The notes under the pieces are model-generated. The model was not told the DNA's origin and did not search any database. It was given only the letters and a program-made list of their open reading frames with translations. A DNA stretch of 48,459 nucleotides, taken from Nostoc sp. PA-18-2419. Lineage in GTDB: Bacteria > Cyanobacteriota > Cyanobacteriia > Cyanobacteriales > Nostocaceae. Location: positions 216,022 through 264,480 of the forward strand of contig NZ_SZNH01000007.1 in assembly GCF_005869855.1 (NCBI RefSeq), in the 5' to 3' direction. Below are positions 44,001 through 48,459 of the stretch, piece by piece. The translations under genes were made by a program, and so were the position numbers. Positions within the stretch are counted from its first letter, which is position 1. Each line of letters starts with the position of its first letter.

Positions 44001-44956
44001 GTTGTTGCTAATTCAGCCCTTTGGCTAGTCGAAAGCAGATTTGCTCGTGTTTTAGTTTGAGTATCTTCCTGTTCATCATCCCACCTCAGCTGAGTTAATG
44101 TAGTGATTGAATCTTTTGCTGGGGGGAGAGGAAGTGTAGGTATTGTGCTTTGGGCATCTTCTTCTTGATACTCAAATATCACTTCCTCTGAGTCTTGGCT
44201 AAATATTTCTTCTCCAGAGACTTCTGGTGCTGACGCTATTGTTTGGGAATTTGGTTCATCATACTCCCATAACTGTTCGCCTAAATTACGGATTAGCTCT
44301 TGCCCAGGCGAAGTTGGTATAATTTCTTCATCAGTCGTAGTTTCTAAGACATCTGGCTCTTCATACTCCCATAACTGTTCGCCTAATTCCCGGATCAATT
44401 CTTGCCCAGGAGTAGTTTCTAGGACATCTGGCTCTTCATACTCCCATAACTGTTCGCCTAATTCCCGGATCAATTCTTGCCCAGGAGTAGTTTCTATGAC
44501 ATATTGCGCCTGGTCGTCCTCATAATATATTTCTGTTTCTATCTGTGTGGGTAAGTTTTGCATCAGCCGTATGCCAATTTCGTAGGCAAGATCTCCAATT
44601 CTGCCGATACCAAGTTCTCCTAGCTGCACCATCTGTGCTGCTAACTGCTGATTCTGTGTGGGTGAAGCTAGCAAGGTTTCACCAAACATCACCAACCAAG
44701 CGATCCAGCGTTCAGCTGGAATGCGATTTTCGATTCGTTGTAGATACCTCAATGCCCACTGTCGTCCTCGTGCTTGATGCACGCCTTCCAGCAATTGGAT
44801 AAACAATTGTTCCAGATCGGCATTAGTTAGTTCTGGTAGTACCTCTACCAGATTGTGTCCTCTTGTATCCTTGAGAGAACGAGTCTGCTTACTTTTAATG
44901 AGGCGCTTTAAAAACCTTTTAAGCGACTGCGATATCCGCCTGAGCATCTGCCACAC
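41084..44956 (-). CDS. TPR-CHAT protein (caspase-like protease domain) with duplicated N-terminal module
   Basis: 1290 residues from GTG 44956 (ATG 44947 also possible). Residues about 40-135 are a helical domain (LEQLFIQLLEGVHQARG, RIPAERWIAWL, LASPTQN, LGELGIG) not known to me by name. About 150-240 contain three GQELIR-x-LGEQLWEY-x-EP units. At about 338-366 is TLDELWVRLDQSSNLVQQLA, and about 385-670 hold eight TPRs and a partial one. The C-terminal about 300 residues form a CHAT domain with the dyad His in ILHFSGY and Cys in LSTCENV, and a closing HPYYWAAFTITG. CHAT proteases of this type cut partner proteins when TPRs bind a trigger. Substrate and trigger are unknown; the gene upstream is its likely partner. 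Confidence 0.93.
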   Translation of the reverse strand: MWQMLRRISQSLKRFLKRLIKSKQTRSLKDTRGHNLVEVLPELTNADLEQLFIQLLEGVHQARGRQWALRYLQRIENRIPAERWIAWLVMFGETLLASPTQNQQLAAQMVQLGELGIGRIGDLAYEIGIRLMQNLPTQIETEIYYEDDQAQYVIETTPGQELIRELGEQLWEYEEPDVLETTPGQELIRELGEQLWEYEEPDVLETTTDEEIIPTSPGQELIRNLGEQLWEYDEPNSQTIASAPEVSGEEIFSQDSEEVIFEYQEEDAQSTIPTLPLPPAKDSITTLTQLRWDDEQEDTQTKTRANLLSTSQRAELATTDSDQTWDTSLANLEPNVANTLDELWVRLDQSSNLVQQLASNLAVQNSNSSSIIERYGNEPITEAQVWFYQGLGQAKTGDLLGAIASYDQAIELQPEFSEYWFNRGLTLFHLERFQEAIASYETAIELKPDFYKAWYNRGGTLGELGYFEEALASFDQAIEIKPDYQEAWSSKGLALLKLGWLREAISSYDQALDLQPQDQENWYHRGIALAVGEQFEEAIASYDRALEIDPDYHEVWIDRGVVLFNLGRWSQAISSWDKALSVQADFYLAWYNRGVALDNLGRREEAIASYRQAIAIKPDFHLAWYNQAVALFYLEQFVEAIACYDNALQIKQDYWEAWIGRGTAVGNLVDPQPLLNFSSSITATNSDLQQIGYEGKLASFEEGLKHLRTDTHPEGWGRLHLAIANTYYDQGRKHPNPRDYWRKAASEYHQALLTLTLEYFPHFHLEVLQSLSKVLMGLGQTTQLQELLQRGRDLLQQLLSEETRSEESKKQLALKFVGFEQLAVDLAVDYGDVVEAWEIAEQGKNTCLHWLLFGWNNYLYSPRYDTIQELFNPTTAIIYWHISPVALHTFILKYQAPSPILLFTPIQDVGAITLGEEAIRLNELPLPEAVRRLIEFENWLEDWHQKYQEYRATAQDKESKIQHSWRVDMEQKLLQLYEILNISTIVQELEGINQLILIPHRDLCRLPIHALFHFSSLFPEDSPNVESNFTVSYLPSAQIGLSIKNPAILPWQNQLLLSIESPESTGYPALKFAKLESEIVSEMFDNIERIQGSQATKDIVKSALFDNYNILHFSGYVTNHLNEPKKSELVLAGEDKLTLEEICQQSLGSYNLITLSTCENVSTNTFITSSEYVTIVNGFLNQGVPQIISTLWTVESSASALAIAEFYRRLQPNKSAVTALAEATLWLKELTAGELTRWYEDVLNNLHPEEVRIRTYLATQLYRNSKMASDKKLYNHPYYWAAFTITGKPN
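44346..44495. repeat. 75-bp in-frame tandem repeat in the CHAT gene
   Basis: Two near-identical 75-bp units (44346-44420 and 44421-44495) encode 25 residues each, ETTPGQELIRELGEQLWEYE plus EPDVL. A diverged third copy lies at about 44249-44325. The unit is three bases times 25, so the frame is kept. Confidence 0.95.
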
Positions 44957-45284
44957 TCTTGGATTTTGTTTTTCTAGATTGTAGCCATCGTTGTGTTAAA
45001 AAAGTCATGAATTACGTAAAAACCCATTATATCCGTACAGTGCTTCTAAGGGAGGCTAGCAAAAAATACACAAAAGTTCAAGATTACAGCATTATAGCGC
45101 TATAATTAGTGACTTCCAAATAAAAAATATCCCCCTGCTCACACTCAATAGTTATTAGTCAGCAACTTCAAGTAGTTGTTTTTATTTCTTAAAGTTTCTT
45201 TATCAGATTCAACTATGGAGTTTTGCAGACCAGATATTCCGTGCCCATTTTTCTTAGAATGATAATTTTTTATTTGGCAACTAA
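44957..45284. other. Spacer between CHAT gene and its N-terminal look-alike
   Basis: Gene-free. No TPR or CHAT remnants are visible on the minus strand, so the upstream gene does not appear to be a broken longer gene. It contains gacttccaaataaaaaatat followed by ccccctgctc at 45111-45140, a repeat that recurs at 46202-46232 in changed form. Confidence 0.6.
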
Positions 45285-45983
45285 TTAATTTTCTGTTTGG
45301 TCTGGAATCGATTGACCCGCAGGATATAATTGACTAATCAATGCCTGTACAAGAATTTGTGGGTCGTCGGTCTCAACAGCCAATTGCTGGGCAATCTGTT
45401 GACGTAAGTTTTCATCCTGTTGCAACATTACAAACAGTTCTTCTAGGGTAACAGTTTGATACTCTCCCTCTGGTAAGTTTTCTTTGCCATCTACTTCTTC
45501 ATATACTGGGGTATTTGGGAGAGGTGGCAAAGTTGTACTCATAGCATCTGGACCTTCATATTCCCAAATTGGTTCACCTTGATTGCGTGTTAGCAATTGC
45601 ATTCCAATACTATAAGCAACATCTGTAATTTCTCCGATGCTCAGCTCACCTAGCTCGACCAATCGGGCAGCCATTTCATTATTAGGTGTGGGTGATGCTA
45701 GCAATCTTTCTCCAAAGCGTCTCAACCACTCAACCCAGCGTTCAGATGGGATGCGATGTTCAATATTATCTAGCCACTTGCGTGCCCAAGCTTCCCCTCT
45801 GGCTTGATGAACTCCTTGCAACAGTTCGTTAAAGAGAAATTCCAGGTCTGTATCACTTAGGAGTGGTGCTGGTTCTTTTTGCACATTCCCCCTAACTTTT
45901 GAAGCAGTCTGTTTTCCACCAAACAAGCTCTGAAAAAGCTTTTTGAGCCATTGAACTAGCCGCTTGAGCATCTGCTGCACCAT
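45285..45983 (-). CDS. Stand-alone copy of the CHAT protein's N-terminal region
   Basis: 232 residues from ATG 45983; the frame extends 34 codons upstream, but the alignment with the CHAT protein starts here (MLKRLVQWLKKLFQSL against MLRRISQSLKRFLKRL). Residues about 40-130 match the CHAT protein's helical domain, more than half identical by eye: LNELLQGVHQARG-like start, RIPSERWVEWL, LLASPTPN, LVELGELSIG. WEYEGPDAMSTT follows, then the second shared module TLEELFVMLQQDENLRQQIAQQLAVE, and a normal stop. There are no TPRs and no CHAT domain. It probably interacts with, or competes with, the CHAT protein; this is inference from shared sequence and position. Confidence 0.88.
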   Translation of the reverse strand: MVQQMLKRLVQWLKKLFQSLFGGKQTASKVRGNVQKEPAPLLSDTDLEFLFNELLQGVHQARGEAWARKWLDNIEHRIPSERWVEWLRRFGERLLASPTPNNEMAARLVELGELSIGEITDVAYSIGMQLLTRNQGEPIWEYEGPDAMSTTLPPLPNTPVYEEVDGKENLPEGEYQTVTLEELFVMLQQDENLRQQIAQQLAVETDDPQILVQALISQLYPAGQSIPDQTEN

Positions 45984-46669
45984 TGAGTATTGTTTATCTT
46001 TAAGATTGTAGCGATCGCACGAGGCTCTGGCGTTACTTCTGTCAAGAAAATTCTTTAAACAATGGGCATAGGGCACAAGGGGCAAAGAGGAGAATAATAG
46101 ACCTACTTTGAAAATAGGAGAATTCCAAGAAATAAATTATCAAAATAAGGCAGCTATGCTGGAGGCAGAGGGCAAGACGGAATTCTGACTCCAGTATTTG
46201 GGACTGACAAATAAAAAATATCCTATCCCTGCGGGACGCTACGCGAACGCTTTGAGGGCAGGGGGCTCTTAGCAGGGGAGAGAAAGTCGTTTTGATGACC
46301 GTGAAATTGGATAATTTATTTCTTGGAAGTCCCTAAGTGTGAATGGGAGGATATTTTTATTGAGTAACTCTCACCTAATTTAGTTGCAGCAAGCTACTAA
46401 AATAGGGAATAAAAAGATATTTTTAAATTAATTTTTGACTTGAGCAGCAGCTATTTACAACTTTAATATCAAATAAAACAATCAAATGAATATTTGAAGA
46501 ATATTTGATTGTATAGTTTTAAACTTTATATAATTGATAAATTATAAAAATACACAAATACTACAATAGCCAATAATTGAGTATTTAAAAGTATAGCTGA
46601 ACGCCGCTTCTGTGTAGAATGCTCATGAGATATAAAATATAAGAATTAACTAAGTCACCAAAGGGCAAT
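45984..46669. other. Intergenic region upstream of the look-alike gene and gloA
   Basis: 686 bp between divergent genes. It holds the inverted-repeat element at 46123-46328. The remainder to gloA is strongly AT-rich without a recognisable gene, and should contain the promoters for both directions. Confidence 0.6.
46123..46328. mobile_element. MITE-like element with perfect 19-bp terminal inverted repeats
   Basis: ttccaagaaataaattatc at 46123-46141 is the exact reverse complement of gataatttatttcttggaa at 46310-46328, with matches continuing one or two bases further on each side around single mismatches. The 168 bp between encode no protein and include a palindromic cyanobacterial repeat (gggacgctacgcgaacgc at 46235-46252) and an aaataaaaaatatcc motif also found at 45118-45132. 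A target-site duplication is not evident. Confidence 0.7.
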
Positions 46670-47104
46670 ATGCGATTACTACATACAATGCTGCGAGTGG
46701 GTAACCTTGAAGAGTCATTAAAGTTTTATTGTGAAGTTCTGGGTATGAAATTACTGCGGCGAAAAGATTATCCAGGAGGAGAATTTACCCTAGCTTTTAT
46801 AGGCTATGGTGACGAAAGCGATAACACGGTGATCGAACTAACCTATAACTGGGGAGTAGAAAAATACGAATTGGGTAATGCTTACGGTCACATTGCTCTT
46901 GGAGTTGATGATATTTATACTAAATGTGAAGAAATCCGCAATCAGGGCGGTAAAATCGTGCGAGAACCAGGGGCGATGAAACATGGTGCGACAGTAATTG
47001 CTTTTGTGGAAGATCCAGACGGGTATAAAATTGAACTGATTCAGTTGGTAACTCAAGGGTCAGCAATCAAACACGAATCACAAGAGCAATTTGTAAGTCA
47101 GTAA
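46670..47104 (+). CDS. gloA: Lactoylglutathione lyase (glyoxalase I)
   Basis: 144 residues. [20 protein letters not shown] starts with the metal-ligand His5. [10 protein letters not shown] holds the first Glu ligand, [11 protein letters not shown] the second His, and [10 protein letters not shown] the second Glu, so all four ligands of the Ni/Co-type bacterial glyoxalase I are present. It isomerises the hemithioacetal of methylglyoxal and glutathione to lactoylglutathione in the cytosol. The about 15-residue C-terminal tail is not conserved. It appears monocistronic. Confidence 0.96.
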   Translation: MRLLHTMLRVGNLEESLKFYCEVLGMKLLRRKDYPGGEFTLAFIGYGDESDNTVIELTYNWGVEKYELGNAYGHIALGVDDIYTKCEEIRNQGGKIVREPGAMKHGATVIAFVEDPDGYKIELIQLVTQGSAIKHESQEQFVSQ

Positions 47105-47457
47105 CTCTAAAAGTAAAAATCTATATTACTTGTTGATGAGTAACACCAATAGCGTAGGTGTAGCCCGTCGTAAACATCGTTCCAATAGCAACATCTGGCA
47201 AACTACGCTCATCAGCATGTTTTCGTTTTAAATTAAGGAATAGGTAGGAACTGGGGGCTGGGAGATGTAGTTCGACTTCGCAGTAGTTGAGCGTAGTCGA
47301 AACTCACCAACCGAAAGATGAGGGAACAGGGGAAGTAGGGAGAGAATAACTCCTAACTCAGCACTACCTAACCAAAGCTTTCACAGTCTCTAGCTTTGCT
47401 CTTAACTCCGCACTCCCCAAGCCTGAAGCTAAAAATCTCAAATCGAAAATTTTAAAG
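47105..47457. repeat. Gene-free spacer with palindromic repeats before clpB
   Basis: Contains the gcgtaggtgtagcccgtcgta repeat (about 47152-47172) and a stem-forming pair, gttcgacttcgc and gcgtagtcgaaac (about 47269-47303), common in cyanobacterial intergenic DNA. No CIRCE-like heat-shock element was seen in front of clpB. Confidence 0.55.
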
Positions 47458-48459
47458 ATGCAACCTACAGATCCAAATAAATTTACAGATAAAGCCTGGG
47501 AAGCGATCGTAAAATCTCAGGATATAGTCCGTGCTTATCAACAACAGCAATTAGATGTTGAGCATTTAATAATTGCCCTGTTAGAAGAACCTACTAGTTT
47601 AGCAATACGTATTCTGGCTCGGTCTGAGGTCGATCCAATCCGCTTGCAACAGCAATTAGAAGCTTTTACCCAACGTCAGCCGAAAGTTGGCAAAAGCGAT
47701 CAGCTTTACCTTAGTCGTAGTTTAGATGTTTTACTAGACCAAGCCGAGGAAATTAGAGCCAGGATGAAAGATTCCTACATCTCTGTGGAACACATTCTAC
47801 TGGCTTTTGCTGAAGATGAACGTGTTGGACGGCGGATACTCAAAGGCTTTAATGTCGATGCAGCGAAGCTGGAAGCTACAATCAAAACTATTCGCGGTAG
47901 CCAAAAAGTTACAGATCAAAATCCAGAATCCCGTTATGAAGCTTTACAAAAATTTGGCAGGGACTTGACAGAACAGGCAAAATCTGGAAAACTCGACCCG
48001 GTGATTGGACGGGATGACGAAATTCGCCGGGTAATCCAGGTATTGTCCCGCCGCAGCAAAAATAATCCGGTATTGATTGGCGAACCTGGAGTAGGTAAAA
48101 CTGCGATCGCCGAAGCTTTAGCCCAACGGATGGTCAACGGTGATGTTCCCGAATCGTTGAAAAATCGCCAGCTAATCTCTTTAGATATGGGCAGTTTGAT
48201 TGCTGGGGCTAAATACCGGGGTGAATTTGAAGACCGCTTGAAATCTGTTCTTCGGGAAGTGATGGAATCTAACGGGCAAATCGTTCTATTTATTGACGAA
48301 TTGCACACCGTAGTCGGCACAGGTTCCAATCAACAAGGAGCGATGGATGCGGGAAATTTACTCAAACCCATGCTGGCGCGGGGAGAACTGCGTTGCATTG
48401 GCGCTACTACCTTAGATGAGTTCCGCAAACACATTGAGAAAGACGCCGCCCTAGAACGC
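47458..48459 (+). CDS. clpB: ATP-dependent chaperone ClpB (partial, 3' end off the right edge)
   Basis: 334 codons from ATG 47458 to the edge. Residues 1-145 are the double Clp-N domain ([39 protein letters not shown]). Then comes the first AAA+ domain with [16 protein letters not shown], Walker A GEPGVGKT at about 213, the pore-loop segment [11 protein letters not shown], and Walker [14 protein letters not shown]. ClpB disaggregates proteins with DnaK. The second AAA+ domain and middle domain lie beyond the window, so whether this is the general or the second cyanobacterial paralogue cannot be decided. Confidence 0.96.
   Translation, partial: MQPTDPNKFTDKAWEAIVKSQDIVRAYQQQQLDVEHLIIALLEEPTSLAIRILARSEVDPIRLQQQLEAFTQRQPKVGKSDQLYLSRSLDVLLDQAEEIRARMKDSYISVEHILLAFAEDERVGRRILKGFNVDAAKLEATIKTIRGSQKVTDQNPESRYEALQKFGRDLTEQAKSGKLDPVIGRDDEIRRVIQVLSRRSKNNPVLIGEPGVGKTAIAEALAQRMVNGDVPESLKNRQLISLDMGSLIAGAKYRGEFEDRLKSVLREVMESNGQIVLFIDELHTVVGTGSNQQGAMDAGNLLKPMLARGELRCIGATTLDEFRKHIEKDAALER

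Noticed and set aside
44957-45284. Remnant linking the look-alike gene to a former longer CHAT gene
   Set aside because: No TPR or CHAT motifs are visible in the spacer, and the small gene ends in its own stop after a conserved module.
47934-48329. 131-codon minus-strand ORF inside clpB
   Set aside because: Antisense shadow of the strongly conserved ClpB coding frame.

Overview
This window comes from a filamentous, probably heterocyst-forming cyanobacterium (Nostocales, Nostoc/Calothrix/Tolypothrix-like). Supporting this are genes for photosystem II PsbZ, chlorophyll synthase ChlG and the cytochrome b6f subunit PetP, many HIP1 octamers (GCGATCGC), Uma2-family genes, and gene-free gaps filled with short repeats typical of Nostoc-type genomes. 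The species cannot be fixed from the sequence alone.

Layout. 1-2060 is the 5' part of a secreted lamin-tail-domain protein running off the left edge. 2580-3841 is a BlaI-type repressor / M56 membrane peptidase pair. 4301-5035 is ComB (2-phosphosulfolactate phosphatase). 5365-23689 is one long minus-strand surface-polysaccharide locus. Reading from its promoter side it encodes an ABC exporter (Wzm, Wzt), a methyltransferase/coiled-coil/glycosyltransferase fusion, a glycosyltransferase/methyltransferase fusion, a polytopic membrane protein, a GtrA-GT2 fusion, two CDP-paratose-2-epimerase-like SDR enzymes around a small methyltransferase, three more glycosyltransferases, and the dTDP-rhamnose enzymes RfbA, RfbC and RfbD; RfbB is absent from the window. 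24008-25127 holds two adjacent, damaged Uma2 genes.

25291-28500 is a plus-strand group: petP, an ArsA-like ATPase with a degenerate P-loop, chlG, and a small cysteine-bearing membrane protein. 28587-33664 is an iron/siderophore module: PepSY membrane protein, AMIN-TonB receptor, AraC/PchR-type regulator. 34103-36808 is a DHH-CBS-CBS-tRNA nucleotidyltransferase fusion. Then come psbZ, ribH, tRNA-Gly(GCC), a 1 kb gene-free stretch, a zinc-ribbon membrane protein and a divergent ProA. 41084-45983 holds a large TPR-CHAT (caspase-like) protein and, upstream of it, a small stand-alone protein that reproduces the whole non-catalytic N-terminal region of the CHAT protein. A MITE-like inverted-repeat element, gloA and the 5' part of clpB finish the window.

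The most interesting parts are: (i) the CHAT protein and its truncated look-alike, which share two modules and a WEYE-E/G-PD peptide repeated in tandem in the CHAT protein; (ii) the methyltransferase-coiled-coil-GT fusion, whose coiled coil is built from perfect-phase 42-bp DNA repeats and recalls the WbdD molecular ruler of ABC-exported O antigens; and (iii) a 206-bp inverted-repeat element next to the CHAT pair. Several upstream-most possible starts were replaced by better-supported internal starts; these are noted gene by gene.
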